A stretch of DNA of 64,000 nucleotides, taken from assembly GCF_040409805.1 (NCBI RefSeq), contig NZ_CP099572.1:1860001-1924000 (forward strand), given 5' to 3'. This DNA is from Polynucleobacter sp. MWH-UH23A (lineage in GTDB: Bacteria > Pseudomonadota > Gammaproteobacteria > Burkholderiales > Burkholderiaceae). Of this stretch, positions 8,599 through 18,734 are shown one piece after another. The notes beneath the pieces were generated by a model. It was not told where the DNA came from and did no database searches. It saw nothing but the letters and a program-made list of their open reading frames with translations. The translations under genes were made by a program, and so were the position numbers. Each line of letters starts with the position of its first letter. Within the stretch, counting starts at the first letter, position 1.

Positions 8599-9483
8599 AT
8601 GCTTACTTTTCAGCAAATCATTCTCAAACTTCAAGATTATTGGGACCAACAAGGTTGTGCCCTTTTGCAACCCATCGACCTAGAGGTTGGCGCTGGGACC
8701 TCCCATACCGCAACCTTTTTAAGAGCAATTGGACCTGAGCCCTGGAAAGCCGCTTATGTGCAACCATCGCGACGGCCTAAAGATGGACGCTACGGCGAAA
8801 ACCCAAATCGCTTGCAGCACTACTACCAGTATCAGGTTGTTTTAAAACCAGCCCCTGAAAATATTTTGGAGTTGTATTTAGGCTCTTTGGCAGCGCTCGG
8901 TTTAGATCTAAAACAAAATGACATTCGTTTTGTTGAAGACGATTGGGAAAATCCAACTCTTGGCGCTTGGGGCTTAGGTTGGGAAGTATGGCTGAACGGC
9001 ATGGAAGTTACTCAGTTCACCTATTTCCAGCAAGTAGGTGGCCTAGACTGCAAACCTGTCTTAGGCGAAATCACCTACGGTATCGAACGCTTAGCAATGT
9101 ACATCCAAAATTGCTCCAATGTTTATGATCTTGTTTGGGCCGATGGAATTTCATATGGTGATGTTTATCACCAAAACGAAGTTGAACAATCCCGCTACAA
9201 CTTCGAACACTCAAACGCAGATCTCTTATTTGCAAATTTTGGAAACTACGAAAGTGAAGCAAAGCGCCTAATGGAAGTGCCGCTGGCGTTACCTGCCTAT
9301 GAGATGGTTCTGAAGGCGGCACACACTTTTAATTTACTAGATGCTCGTGGCGCTATATCTGTGACCGAGCGTGCCGCTTATATCGGCCGCATTCGCAATC
9401 TATCCCGCGCAGTTGCACAAGCCTACTTTGACTCCCGAGAGAAACTTGGCTTTCCAATGTGTCAACGCCAAACCAAGGCTTAA
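8599..9483 (+). CDS. glyQ: glycine-tRNA ligase alpha subunit
   Basis: GlyQ is the catalytic alpha subunit of the bacterial alpha2-beta2 glycyl-tRNA synthetase (class II), which forms glycyl-adenylate and charges tRNA-Gly. The N-terminus ([18 protein letters not shown]), the [18 protein letters not shown] segment and the [15 protein letters not shown] segment are diagnostic. Length is 294 residues, as expected. An AGG precedes the ATG. It is followed by glyS after 31 bases. Confidence 0.97.
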   Translation: MLTFQQIILKLQDYWDQQGCALLQPIDLEVGAGTSHTATFLRAIGPEPWKAAYVQPSRRPKDGRYGENPNRLQHYYQYQVVLKPAPENILELYLGSLAALGLDLKQNDIRFVEDDWENPTLGAWGLGWEVWLNGMEVTQFTYFQQVGGLDCKPVLGEITYGIERLAMYIQNCSNVYDLVWADGISYGDVYHQNEVEQSRYNFEHSNADLLFANFGNYESEAKRLMEVPLALPAYEMVLKAAHTFNLLDARGAISVTERAAYIGRIRNLSRAVAQAYFDSREKLGFPMCQRQTKA

Positions 9484-9514
9484 GAGCCTGACTGATTGAA
9501 ATTATTGTTTTCTT

Positions 9515-11653
9515 ATGAGCTCATCTAATTCAAACACTCCATCAGCAAGTTTGTTGATTGAAGTCTTTACCGAAGAATTGCCCCCTAAGTCACTACGCCG
9601 TTTAGGTGATGCCTTTAGCGAAGGTATTTTTACCGCTCTCAAAGCAGCCAATCTCACTACCGAATCCTCTATTGCGACGGGATTTGCAACTCCACGCCGC
9701 TTAGCAGTTCAAGTTACCGGTGTACTAGATCAAGCCCAAGACTATCCGGTAAGGGAAAAGCTTTTGCCAACAAGTATTGCATTTGATGCAGATGGCAAAG
9801 CAACAGCTCCATTATTGAAAAAATTAACTGCTCTTGGTTTTTCTGATATTGACCTATCTACCCTTGAAAAATCGGGTGAAGGCAAAAATGAAGCGCTTTA
9901 CCTTAATGTAGTTGCTAAAGGTGCTTCGCTTGAAAAAACTGCGCAAACTGCATTAGAACAAACACTCAACAAATTACCGATTGCCAAAATGATGCACTAC
10001 CAAGTGCAACAGAAAAACGGTGAACTTAATGATGTTCAGTTTGCACGTCCAGCACATCGCATTATTGCGATTTATGGCAATAAAACCCTCAATATTCATG
10101 GGCTTGGCATTGATGCTGGCAATCAGACCGAGGGGCATCGCTTCTTAGCGCCTGGCGTATTTACGATTAGTAATGCAGATCAATACGAGAATGAACTTCA
10201 AGGTAAGGCAAAAGTAATTCCGAGCTTTACCAAGCGTCGTGAACAAATTAAGGCGGCCTTACTTAAAGCGGCAGGCGATGATCTCGTTTTAATGCCTGAC
10301 AATTTGTTGGATGAAGTAACCTCGCTAGTTGAATGGCCTGCTATCTATGAATGTCACTTTGATCCAGAATTTTTAGAAGTACCACAAGAATGTCTGATTC
10401 TTACAATGCAGACAAATCAGAAATATTTTGCGCTAACCGATAAACAAGGAAAGTTGCGCAATCGATTCTTGATTGTTTCAAATATTGAAACTGCGACACC
10501 TAATGCAATTATTTCCGGCAACGAACGAGTTGTTCGCCCACGCTTATCGGATGCCCGGTTTTTCTTCCAACAAGACCAGAAGCGGCCCTTAGCTTCTCGT
10601 GTGGCAGACCTCGCAAAAGTCGTCTATCACAATCAACTTGGAAATCAACTTGATCGCACTAAACGCGTACAAGGTATTGCTGTTGGGATCGCCAAGAAAC
10701 TCAAAGCCGATGAAAAATTAGCTAGCCGTGCCGCAGAGATTGCCAAGACAGACTTACTCACCGATATGGTTGGTGAGTTCCCTGAATTACAAGGCATCAT
10801 GGGCACCTACTATGCGAAGCATGACGGCGAGAGTATGGATGTAGCATCAGCATGTAGTGAACACTATATGCCACGCTTTGCTGGCGACAGCTTGCCTCAA
10901 ACTCAAACTGGAACAATATTGGCAATCGCAGACAAACTCGAGACGCTAATAGGTATTTGGGGTGTAGGGCTTGCACCAACTGGCGATAAAGATCCATACG
11001 CCTTACGTCGCCATGCACTTGGCATTTGTCGTTTACTTTTAGAAAAAAATCTTTCATTAAGCTTGCCAGATTTAATTGAGCTAGCGCGCACTCAATTTAC
11101 CCAGAAAGATGTTCAAGAAAAAGCCAAAACGGCTGATATCTATGAATTCATTATCGATCGTTTACGTGCATATTTGCGTGATCAGTCCATAGCAGGAAAA
11201 CCATTTACCAGCGCTGAAATTGAGGCGGTTCTCAGTCAGTCTCCAGAGCATATCAATGACGTAATTGATCGTCTAACCGCTCTTCCCCAATTTAACGCAT
11301 TACCTCAGGCAGCTCAGTTAGCTGCTGCTAATAAACGGATTAGCAATATTCTAAAGAAGACAGCTACAGCCATTCCAGCAAGCTGCTCAAGCAAGCTTTT
11401 GCAAATTCCCGCTGAAATTTCCCTACATCAGGCCCTAAATTCTGTTATTCCAACACTCAATGCCGCTTATGAAAAGCGTCAATATGTTGAACTTTTGCAA
11501 GCATTAGTTGCGCTGAGTGCGCCTATTGATCAGTTCTTCGCGGATGTCATGGTAATGGATCCCAACACCGAACTACGTGATAACCGTTTAGCCCTTCTGC
11601 AAGAACTACATCAAAAAATGAACCTTGTTGCCGATCTCGGCAAGTTAGCATGA
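9515..11653 (+). CDS. glyS: glycine-tRNA ligase beta subunit
   Basis: GlyS is the tRNA-binding beta subunit of tetrameric glycyl-tRNA synthetase. The start LLIEVFTEELPPKSL, the conserved LLDEVTSLVEWP and the DARFFFQQD segment are typical; an HD-like region and an anticodon-binding DALR domain follow at the C-terminus. It is 712 residues, slightly longer than the E. coli protein. The end overlaps gmhB by four bases (ATGA), which suggests coupling. Confidence 0.97.
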   Translation: MSSSNSNTPSASLLIEVFTEELPPKSLRRLGDAFSEGIFTALKAANLTTESSIATGFATPRRLAVQVTGVLDQAQDYPVREKLLPTSIAFDADGKATAPLLKKLTALGFSDIDLSTLEKSGEGKNEALYLNVVAKGASLEKTAQTALEQTLNKLPIAKMMHYQVQQKNGELNDVQFARPAHRIIAIYGNKTLNIHGLGIDAGNQTEGHRFLAPGVFTISNADQYENELQGKAKVIPSFTKRREQIKAALLKAAGDDLVLMPDNLLDEVTSLVEWPAIYECHFDPEFLEVPQECLILTMQTNQKYFALTDKQGKLRNRFLIVSNIETATPNAIISGNERVVRPRLSDARFFFQQDQKRPLASRVADLAKVVYHNQLGNQLDRTKRVQGIAVGIAKKLKADEKLASRAAEIAKTDLLTDMVGEFPELQGIMGTYYAKHDGESMDVASACSEHYMPRFAGDSLPQTQTGTILAIADKLETLIGIWGVGLAPTGDKDPYALRRHALGICRLLLEKNLSLSLPDLIELARTQFTQKDVQEKAKTADIYEFIIDRLRAYLRDQSIAGKPFTSAEIEAVLSQSPEHINDVIDRLTALPQFNALPQAAQLAAANKRISNILKKTATAIPASCSSKLLQIPAEISLHQALNSVIPTLNAAYEKRQYVELLQALVALSAPIDQFFADVMVMDPNTELRDNRLALLQELHQKMNLVADLGKLA

Positions 11654-12222
11654 GCACTAGCTCTTCAAAACTCATTATTTTGGATCGCGATGGTGTGATC
11701 AATGAAGATCGCGATGACTATGTCAAGTCAGTAGATGAATGGGTTCCGCTTCCAGGTAGCTTGGAAGCTATAGCACTTCTCAATCAAGCCGGCTATCAAA
11801 TTGCCATTGCCACCAATCAATCAGGATTGGCAAGAGGCTATTTCACGATCAATGAATTGCACGCCATGCATAGCAAGATGGAGAAGCTTCTCAAGCCCCT
11901 GGGGGGTAATATTGACAGCATCTTTTTCTGCCCTCATACCGATGCTCATGCTTGTGATTGCAGAAAACCTGCTCCGGGAATGATGAAAGAAATCGCTTTG
12001 CGGTACAAAAGAACGAATACAAAACATCCCCTATTGGGCGTTCCAATTGTTGGCGATTCTCTACGAGATTTACAAGCAGGCGTAGTTTTAGGCGCGTCAC
12101 CACACTTAGTGCTGACTGGAAAGGGACAGAAAACCTTGGCAAAGGGTGAGCTTCCTGAGGGCACACAAATTCATGCTGACCTATTAGCATTCACGAACTC
12201 TTTACTAGCAAACAAAGTCTAG
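11650..12222 (+). CDS. gmhB: D-glycero-beta-D-manno-heptose 1,7-bisphosphate 7-phosphatase
   Basis: GmhB is a HAD-family phosphatase in the ADP-heptose pathway for the LPS inner core. The nucleophile motif LDRDGVINED places D12 and D14. A zinc loop is formed by C94, H96, C102 and C104 (FFCPHTDAHACDCRKP). VPIVGDSLRDLQAG is the last HAD motif. Length 190 residues is normal. It overlaps glyS by four bases and is 7 bases before plsC. Confidence 0.94.
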   Translation: MSTSSSKLIILDRDGVINEDRDDYVKSVDEWVPLPGSLEAIALLNQAGYQIAIATNQSGLARGYFTINELHAMHSKMEKLLKPLGGNIDSIFFCPHTDAHACDCRKPAPGMMKEIALRYKRTNTKHPLLGVPIVGDSLRDLQAGVVLGASPHLVLTGKGQKTLAKGELPEGTQIHADLLAFTNSLLANKV

Positions 12223-12229
12223 GATATTT

Positions 12230-12964
12230 ATGGTGTTCATTCGTTCCACGATATTCACCCTCTTCCTATTGGTCTTCACGCCAATTTGGTCAGTACTATG
12301 TATGCTCGCCTTTCCCTTCCTAAGCCCAGAAAATCGCTATAACTTCATTGGAATTTGGAACAAAGTAGTCATTTGGCTCTTGTGGCATCTCTGTGGTGTT
12401 CATTATGAAATTCGGGGCATGGAAAGCATGCGCGCCGTTTTAAATCAACCTGTAGTCATTCTGAGTAAACATCAATCTGCTTACGAAACTATTGCTTATA
12501 TAGCCTTATTACCGAAACAGCTCTGCTTTGTTTTTAAACGTGAGTTGCTTTGGATTCCATTTTTTGGCTGGACACTTGCTTTACTAAAAATGATCCACAT
12601 TAATCGTGCCAATAAACAGACGGCAGCATTATCTGTAGCCAGCCAAGGCCGCAAGCGCTTGAGCGAAGGCAAGTGGATCATGTTATTTCCTGAGGGCACA
12701 AGAACGCCAAGGGGCTCGACCAAGCCCTACCGAAAAGGTGGCACCAGACTTGCGAGTGCTACTGGAGCTCTAGTAATTCCGATTGCACACAATGCCGGCA
12801 TTTGCTGGCCAAAAAATAGCTTTCTCAAGCGCCCAGGAACTGTTGTTTTCTCAATTGGTCCAGCAATTACTTCCGAAGGAAAATCTGGAGAAGAGTTACA
12901 ACAAGAGGTTGAGGGCTGGATTGAAGCTGAAATGCGCGTAATAGATCCAAGCGCATATAGGTAA
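12230..12964 (+). CDS. plsC: 1-acyl-sn-glycerol-3-phosphate acyltransferase
   Basis: PlsC acylates lysophosphatidic acid to phosphatidic acid at the inner membrane. The catalytic motif is H81-QSAY-E86, an HX4E in place of the usual HX4D; glutamate is found in some members of this family. The acceptor-binding motif FPEGTRT is at 153-159. One or two N-terminal membrane segments precede the domain. Length is 244 residues. The gene ends the + strand run and converges with rsmA after a 10-base gap with no terminator hairpin. Confidence 0.92.
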   Translation: MVFIRSTIFTLFLLVFTPIWSVLCMLAFPFLSPENRYNFIGIWNKVVIWLLWHLCGVHYEIRGMESMRAVLNQPVVILSKHQSAYETIAYIALLPKQLCFVFKRELLWIPFFGWTLALLKMIHINRANKQTAALSVASQGRKRLSEGKWIMLFPEGTRTPRGSTKPYRKGGTRLASATGALVIPIAHNAGICWPKNSFLKRPGTVVFSIGPAITSEGKSGEELQQEVEGWIEAEMRVIDPSAYR

Positions 12965-12974
12965 TTTAGAAGTT

Positions 12975-13751
12975 TTAAGCAGCTAAGATCTTAGCCCATT
13001 CAATGTAACGATTCACAGATATATCTTGAGCCCTGGCTTTCAGCTCCTCTTCAGAAAGCTTTAGCTTGCCAGAAAATTCTTGTAGATTTGTTCTGAGCAT
13101 TTTTCTTCTTTGCGAAAAAGCAGCTGCAACCACTTGTTCTAGAGCGCTCCATTGAACATCATTTAAGCTGAAATCTCTTCTAGGAATCATTCGCACTACT
13201 GCTGAGTTCACCTTAGGCGCCGGCTCGAAAGCCTCAGGAGGCACCTCAAGAGCTAACTCCATATCGTAGCGAGCTTGCAACATCACAGAAAGCCTACTGA
13301 AATCAGAGCTTCCAGCTTGCGCCACCATACGTTCGACTACTTCAGCTTGGAGCATAAATACTTGCTCGTCAATATGTGAAGCGGCTGAAACCAAGTGAAA
13401 GAGTAAAGGCGATGAAATATTGTAAGGCAGATTACCAACTACCTTGCATAAACCTGATTTTTCAGAGCGTTGCTGCGCCCATTCATTAAAATTAAACTTG
13501 AGGGCATCCCCTTCAATCACTGTCAATCCCTGAAGATTTTCGTGATTCCAGTAACCCACCAAATCTCGATCAATCTCTAATAAATCAAGGTGAGAAAGGC
13601 TGCTTAGCAATGGTCTTGTTAGCGCACCAAGACCAGGTCCGATTTCAATAACGTGCATATCTGAACTCGGATTAATCAGACGCACAATTGCATGAATAAC
13701 GCCCTGATCTTGTAAGAAATTTTGACCGAAACGTTTACGTGCGCGATGCAT
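12975..13751 (-). CDS. rsmA: 16S rRNA (adenine1518/1519-N6)-dimethyltransferase RsmA
   Basis: RsmA (KsgA) dimethylates two adjacent adenines in helix 45 of 16S rRNA during late 30S assembly; its loss gives kasugamycin resistance. The N-terminal KRFGQNFLQD, the SAM motif EIGPGLGALT (36-45) and the catalytic NLPYNIS (107-113) are present. Length 258 residues is normal. It overlaps the end of pdxA by 17 bases, the conserved surA-pdxA-rsmA order. Confidence 0.97.
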   Translation of the reverse strand: MHRARKRFGQNFLQDQGVIHAIVRLINPSSDMHVIEIGPGLGALTRPLLSSLSHLDLLEIDRDLVGYWNHENLQGLTVIEGDALKFNFNEWAQQRSEKSGLCKVVGNLPYNISSPLLFHLVSAASHIDEQVFMLQAEVVERMVAQAGSSDFSRLSVMLQARYDMELALEVPPEAFEPAPKVNSAVVRMIPRRDFSLNDVQWSALEQVVAAAFSQRRKMLRTNLQEFSGKLKLSEEELKARAQDISVNRYIEWAKILAA

Positions 13752-14763
13752 TAAGCAACCAATTTTTTTGCGTAAGCGCCATTTGATATGCCGCGCGAAT
13801 AGCTTCTAGCATTGACCCTGAATCAGCTAGACCCTTACCGGCGATATCTAAAGCTGTTCCATGGTCCACCGAAGTTCGAATAATCGGCAAACCTAAGGTG
13901 ATATTAACACCACCACCAAAAGTGACAAACTTAAATGGAGCCAAGCCTTGATCGTGATACATGGCGATAAAAGCATCTACCCCTTCCAAAGCCTTGGGTT
14001 CAAACATAGTATCTCCGGGATATGGGCCAGATACATCAATGCCTATTTTTTTAGCCGCTTCAATTGCCGGAGAAATCATCTCAATCTCCTCTTGGCCCAA
14101 ATACCCAGATTCACCAGCGTGAGGATTTAGGCCTGATACGCGAATCACAGGATGATCGATACCCATCTTCGCTTCAAGATCTCGTTGCACAATTTGAATT
14201 GTTTCCAAAATCAGATCTTGGCTTAAAGAGGCGGAAACCTTATGTAATGGCAAATGAGTTGTTACCAAAGCTACCCTCAGATCTCTTGAACAAGACAACC
14301 CCAAAAACCCCTTTTCTAGATTTGCACTCAACATCATCACTACGTGTTTCACACCACAACGTTGCGCGAGATATTCTGTGTGCCCGGTAAAGGCGAGTCC
14401 AGCTTGATTAATAACACTCTTTTGAATAGGTGCTGTGACCATCGCATCAAACTGCCCCGCCATACAACCGTCAATAGCCTTATCTAAGAGTTGAATCACA
14501 TATGGGCCATTTTGAGTACTTAATTGGCCAGGAGCGGAAGAAACAATAAGTGGAATAGCTTCCACTTGAAGACGCTCGGTATTAGCGCCTTGAGTTACCT
14601 CCTTTAAAAGGTTTTGATCCCCTAATAAAGTAATACTCACATTGGCTTGCTCTAGCAAAAATTGCTTGGCTGCAGCTATCGATACCTCAGGACCGACACC
14701 AGCTGGTTCACCAGTGGTAATAACGAGCTTAACGAGGGGCACCAGTTGCTGCATCTTCAACAT
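13735..14763 (-). CDS. pdxA: 4-hydroxythreonine-4-phosphate dehydrogenase PdxA
   Basis: PdxA oxidises 4-phosphohydroxy-L-threonine in the DXP-dependent vitamin B6 pathway. The motif TTGEPAGVGPE opens the domain; metal ligands are H170 (THLPLH), H215 (NPHAGE) and H270 (MYHDQGLAPFK), numbered from the longest frame. The start is uncertain: ATG at 14763, ATG at 14754 or a GTG near 14742 all overlap the end of surA, and none has a clear ribosome binding site. It is cotranscribed with surA and rsmA. Confidence 0.95.
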   Translation of the reverse strand: MLKMQQLVPLVKLVITTGEPAGVGPEVSIAAAKQFLLEQANVSITLLGDQNLLKEVTQGANTERLQVEAIPLIVSSAPGQLSTQNGPYVIQLLDKAIDGCMAGQFDAMVTAPIQKSVINQAGLAFTGHTEYLAQRCGVKHVVMMLSANLEKGFLGLSCSRDLRVALVTTHLPLHKVSASLSQDLILETIQIVQRDLEAKMGIDHPVIRVSGLNPHAGESGYLGQEEIEMISPAIEAAKKIGIDVSGPYPGDTMFEPKALEGVDAFIAMYHDQGLAPFKFVTFGGGVNITLGLPIIRTSVDHGTALDIAGKGLADSGSMLEAIRAAYQMALTQKNWLLNASRT

Positions 14764-16171
14764 TCAAGATTTTTACAGTCGCGGTATCTCGTATCTCGCG
14801 CAGCCAATCCTGATAGGCTTGCTCAAACTTTCTCTCACGAATTGCAGCACGCGCAAATTGACGTTGCTTTTCAACAGTTAGTTGAGCTTCGCGACGCTCT
14901 AAAACCTGTATCAAGTGCCAACCAAATTCTGTCTTCACTGGGTTGCTCACTTCGCCAATCTGCAAACGATTCATAGCCTGCTCAAACTCAGGAACCAAAT
15001 CTCCCGGGCCCATCCAACCTAAATTACCACCATTTGGTGCAGATCCATCTTCGGAATATTTTTTTGCAAGCTCGCCAAAGTCTGCAGTCTTTGCACGAAC
15101 CTGATCACGATATCCAGCCAGACGACGCTCAGCATCTTGGTCTGTTAAACCAGGGCGGTTGCGTAACAAAATATGACGAGCCATGGTCTGCGTAATGGGT
15201 ATATTTTGCGGTGTATTCGAGCTTGCTGCAGCTGGCTCAATTTGTTGAGCAGCTTGACCAACAGCTATGGCACGGCGATCCATTACCTTGAGAACGTGAT
15301 AACCAGCGGGACTTTTAACTACTGCGTTCGCAACTTGTCCGCCGCCTGTATTGCGAATTGCCTCATAAAATAACTGAGGAAGTCGATCGGGCGAGCGATA
15401 ACCTAAATCCTGAAATTTAATTTTTAGATTTTCTTTGGCGGCCATAGCACCAAGTTGCATAAAGTCCACATCCCCTTTTGCGTCTCGCAAAAGTTGGTCC
15501 GCTTTTCTTTTGGCTTCAGCTTGTGCCCCAACACCAGCAGATGCATCTACTGGGATAAAAATTTGGGCTACATCAATTTCCTCTGGCTCGCCCTTAGCGG
15601 CAGGAGCAGACCGAGGCGCAGTGCCACCAATGGCTCGGGTTCTTTCGGCAATGAAGTTATCGATCTCGGCATCTGAAATCTTGATTTTTGCTTCGACTTC
15701 CCGCTCTCGATAACGACTCAGAATCACATCATCACGTAATAATTGCTTGTAACGCTCGAAAGTGCTTCCTGATGCAACTACCTTTGCCTTAAATTCAGCG
15801 ACGCTCATTTTATTTTTTTCAGCAATATCGGAAATGATCTTATCAAGCTCTTTATTGGTCACCGTGACGCCCTCTTGCTCGGCGTTTTGTAACTGAATCT
15901 TTTCTATGATTAATCGCTCTAGGATTACCTTTCGTAACGATCCATCGTCTGGGAGTTTTGCACCTTGTTTTCTGAGGGCGGCAATTCGATCATCAATATC
16001 TTTGCGAGTGACATAGCCTGTATTCACCACTGCGGCAACGCCATCAATATTACGAATTTTGCTATCGCTCACGGTTGGCGCTTTAGCTACATCCTGGGCG
16101 CTCGCTACCCCAGCCAATATGAATATGGCAATACAAAAAATTTTTTTCAAACTGAACCTACAAAGCATCAT
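14729..16171 (-). CDS. surA: periplasmic peptidyl-prolyl isomerase and chaperone SurA
   Basis: SurA escorts unfolded outer-membrane proteins through the periplasm, including LptD, whose gene lies directly upstream. A signal peptide covers residues 1-25 (cleavage after VASA). An N-terminal SurA_N chaperone region is followed by two parvulin domains (about 195-295 and 320-415; the second includes HILLRNRPGLTDQDAERRLAGY) and a short C-terminal helix. Length is 480 residues. The start codon overlaps the lptD stop as ATGA. Confidence 0.95.
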   Translation of the reverse strand: MMLCRFSLKKIFCIAIFILAGVASAQDVAKAPTVSDSKIRNIDGVAAVVNTGYVTRKDIDDRIAALRKQGAKLPDDGSLRKVILERLIIEKIQLQNAEQEGVTVTNKELDKIISDIAEKNKMSVAEFKAKVVASGSTFERYKQLLRDDVILSRYREREVEAKIKISDAEIDNFIAERTRAIGGTAPRSAPAAKGEPEEIDVAQIFIPVDASAGVGAQAEAKRKADQLLRDAKGDVDFMQLGAMAAKENLKIKFQDLGYRSPDRLPQLFYEAIRNTGGGQVANAVVKSPAGYHVLKVMDRRAIAVGQAAQQIEPAAASSNTPQNIPITQTMARHILLRNRPGLTDQDAERRLAGYRDQVRAKTADFGELAKKYSEDGSAPNGGNLGWMGPGDLVPEFEQAMNRLQIGEVSNPVKTEFGWHLIQVLERREAQLTVEKQRQFARAAIRERKFEQAYQDWLREIRDTATVKILNVEDAATGAPR

Positions 16172-18702
16172 TGGTAATTCTCATATATGGATGGAGGGAT
16201 AGGCTTAGAAGTCGGCATATACCCAGGTACATTTAACTTCATGATATCAACTGGATTACTTCCTGCGCTAGCAAAGCCCCTAAATTCGACTTGAAACAGG
16301 ACTTGGGTAGTTGTAATAAGGGATGTATTAACTGCCTGGGAATAAGCGCCTCGGAAAGTCCAGCAATCCTTAGTCCATTCCAAGCCAACCAAAGTATTTA
16401 GGGTTTTAGTTGTCAAAGCATCATAGCCCCAACGACCCAGCACTGAAACTTCGCGAGTCAATGGCCATTGCCCGGAGATATTGTATTGATCCGTAGTGGT
16501 GGCTGCAGGAGTTGCCACTTGATTATTTTGTGCTGATGCCTGGATTGGTGGCGACCATACATTACGGTAACCAAAGTTCAGGCTTCTACCAACTGTAGGG
16601 CGCCAACTCGCGCCAACTGTTGTCTGCACAAAACGATTTAACTGCGTGTTGTACTGGCCAAACATATCCGCACTAAAGTTGCCAAGCAATCGAACGGAAG
16701 CTGAACCTAAGGTATCTGAATATGTTGTTGGGTTAGCAATGTTTCCATTGAGGCCCACTTTTTGCCCAGTAAACTGTTGCTTCTGAGCCAGGGTCACATT
16801 CGCACGCTCTGCACCTGTATTTGATTCAATCATACGACTCGTTAAGCCTAGTGTCGCAGCATTCGTATCGGCAATACGATCATTGCCGATAAAAGTATTA
16901 GCCGTAAAAATTTGCGACACACCAAAACCAGCATCAGCAGTATCAAATACAGGCGTATTGGCCTGACTTTGATATGGCGTGTAGGCGTAAAACGCTCTTG
17001 GCTCCATTGTTAGCAACATATCGCGACCAAAGAAACCATGAAGCTCTTTAGCATCTCTTTCAAAGGCTAATCCCGAATCCAAACTAAATGTCGGTATCGT
17101 GAAACCTTGAACAGCTGCAGGACTTGTGCCGGTAAAAGCTGCTGGATTAGCAGTTGCATTGTAAGTATTCGACTGAAAACTCACTGTAGGCGTAATGTAA
17201 TACCCAGGAGTAATTTGTGGCAGCGATAATCCAGCCTTTACTACAGTTCGATCTGCTTGCGTGTAAGCGCCTGGTGGCGGAGCATTAAAATTACTTCCCA
17301 ATGCATAAGCAAAGCGAGTGTAATCAGCCGAGAAAGAGGTCTTCGGTCCTGTAGGCAATGCCAAATATCTTCCAGTTGGATCCGACACCACAGGACTAAG
17401 CTGACTGTTATAGGCAGCAGTAATATTTGGCAATACGTTGTAAGGCGCTTGCACTAAATTATTCGGATCAGGTTGCAAGGTTTGGAATGTAGCTGCCTTA
17501 GCCCCCACAACCCAATTACTTAATTCACCAGTCAACTGCTTAGATGTACCTAGCTCTTGACGGAATTGGCTGGTTACTTGACCAGCAATACTTTGTGAAA
17601 AGTTGGTTGGATACAAGCTATCCGAGACACGTGACATATTGGCATAGCCACTCCATGACCCAGGCATCGGGATGCCACCGGGCCCAACACCGCCTGAGAA
17701 GATTTGACGTTGTTGCCAATCGTACTTCCAACGATTCGTGCCAGTCTGCTTGTCATAAGGCAAATACTCACCAGTAGCAACACCGGAATACTCTCTCTCA
17801 AGAAAACGATAAGAGGCGCCAAGCATAAAACCGCGATGATTCATTTCACGTGGCAATAACAATAGATCACGATTGGGGGCGATGTTCACATAGTAAGGCG
17901 CTGTGATATCCAAACCATTATTGGAGTTATAGCCAACAACTGGTGCTAGCAAACCAGTCCTGCGTTCACCTGAAGTTGGCGCTGTGAAATAAGGAACATA
18001 GGCAATTGGCACATTAAAGAAACGCATCACACCATTAGTGCCAACCATTTCTTTTTGTTCGTTATCAATCTCAAGACTACTTGCCGTGAAATACCAATCC
18101 ATATTCTCTGGAGTACATGTCGTATATGTCGCTCGATCAAATACAAAGATGTCCGAGTTTTCAATCGTTAACTTATTGGCCGTGCCATTTCCACGTGTAT
18201 CTCTGAGCTCATAGGATGGTGACTCCATAAAACCTTCACGTGCATCCACCTTAAATTGTCCCTTTGGACCTTTGAAGGTTGTATTCCCTTTTGAAAGTTC
18301 AGCGTTACCAATTAAGTCGGCAATATCAGTATCAGGGTTATAGGTAATCTCATCAGCTTTTAGCGCTGCTCCATTACGACGAATTTGAGCGCGACCTTTC
18401 AGATGCATATCTCGCTCAACAACCCCGTCAATCACATCACTAGATGTAAAGGTCAGAGCCTCACCATCAGAGATTGGCTTGCCCACCCGCAGTTGATCAT
18501 CCAACTTGAGAACAGTGACATTTCCTCGGTCTGGTAAGAGTGTGAAATTCTGTGTAGCTTGCGAAACTGGAGGGAGTGCCGCTGGCGCCTGAGCGTGTCC
18601 CAAAAGCGAAACTGGAAGCAATGCCACCCCGATCAGTATGCGCAGGGTTATGGCTAAAAAAAGAGGGGCGCAAAAGCCGGCGCGACGGCGATAATGACTC
18701 AT
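16168..18702 (-). CDS. lptD: LPS-assembly protein LptD
   Basis: LptD is the outer-membrane beta-barrel that, with LptE, inserts LPS into the outer leaflet. A long signal peptide (about 40 residues, ending near HAQA) is followed by the jellyroll OstA/LptA-like domain (about 85-210) and a C-terminal barrel of about 600 residues rich in alternating polar/aromatic strands. A cysteine pair near C197 and a late C (about 785) could form the disulfides needed for function. At 844 residues it is of normal size. It is first in the lptD-surA-pdxA-rsmA operon. Confidence 0.95.
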   Translation of the reverse strand: MSHYRRRAGFCAPLFLAITLRILIGVALLPVSLLGHAQAPAALPPVSQATQNFTLLPDRGNVTVLKLDDQLRVGKPISDGEALTFTSSDVIDGVVERDMHLKGRAQIRRNGAALKADEITYNPDTDIADLIGNAELSKGNTTFKGPKGQFKVDAREGFMESPSYELRDTRGNGTANKLTIENSDIFVFDRATYTTCTPENMDWYFTASSLEIDNEQKEMVGTNGVMRFFNVPIAYVPYFTAPTSGERRTGLLAPVVGYNSNNGLDITAPYYVNIAPNRDLLLLPREMNHRGFMLGASYRFLEREYSGVATGEYLPYDKQTGTNRWKYDWQQRQIFSGGVGPGGIPMPGSWSGYANMSRVSDSLYPTNFSQSIAGQVTSQFRQELGTSKQLTGELSNWVVGAKAATFQTLQPDPNNLVQAPYNVLPNITAAYNSQLSPVVSDPTGRYLALPTGPKTSFSADYTRFAYALGSNFNAPPPGAYTQADRTVVKAGLSLPQITPGYYITPTVSFQSNTYNATANPAAFTGTSPAAVQGFTIPTFSLDSGLAFERDAKELHGFFGRDMLLTMEPRAFYAYTPYQSQANTPVFDTADAGFGVSQIFTANTFIGNDRIADTNAATLGLTSRMIESNTGAERANVTLAQKQQFTGQKVGLNGNIANPTTYSDTLGSASVRLLGNFSADMFGQYNTQLNRFVQTTVGASWRPTVGRSLNFGYRNVWSPPIQASAQNNQVATPAATTTDQYNISGQWPLTREVSVLGRWGYDALTTKTLNTLVGLEWTKDCWTFRGAYSQAVNTSLITTTQVLFQVEFRGFASAGSNPVDIMKLNVPGYMPTSKPIPPSIYENYQ

Positions 18703-18718
18703 GGATCCAGACCGCCTT

Positions 18719-18724
18719 ATTATA
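18719..18724 (-). promoter_or_regulatory. Candidate -10 box for lptD
   Basis: A perfect TATAAT on the minus strand lies 17 bases upstream of the lptD ATG. No good -35 hexamer is seen 16-18 bases further up. If used, the transcript would begin only about 10 bases before the start codon. Confidence 0.35.
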
Positions 18725-18734
18725 CGAATCGACC

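Noticed and set aside
18576..18734. N-terminal extension of AmgK by 53 residues
   Set aside because: The extra codons run antisense through the start of lptD and do not resemble the kinase family; ATG 18735 gives a normal N-terminus.
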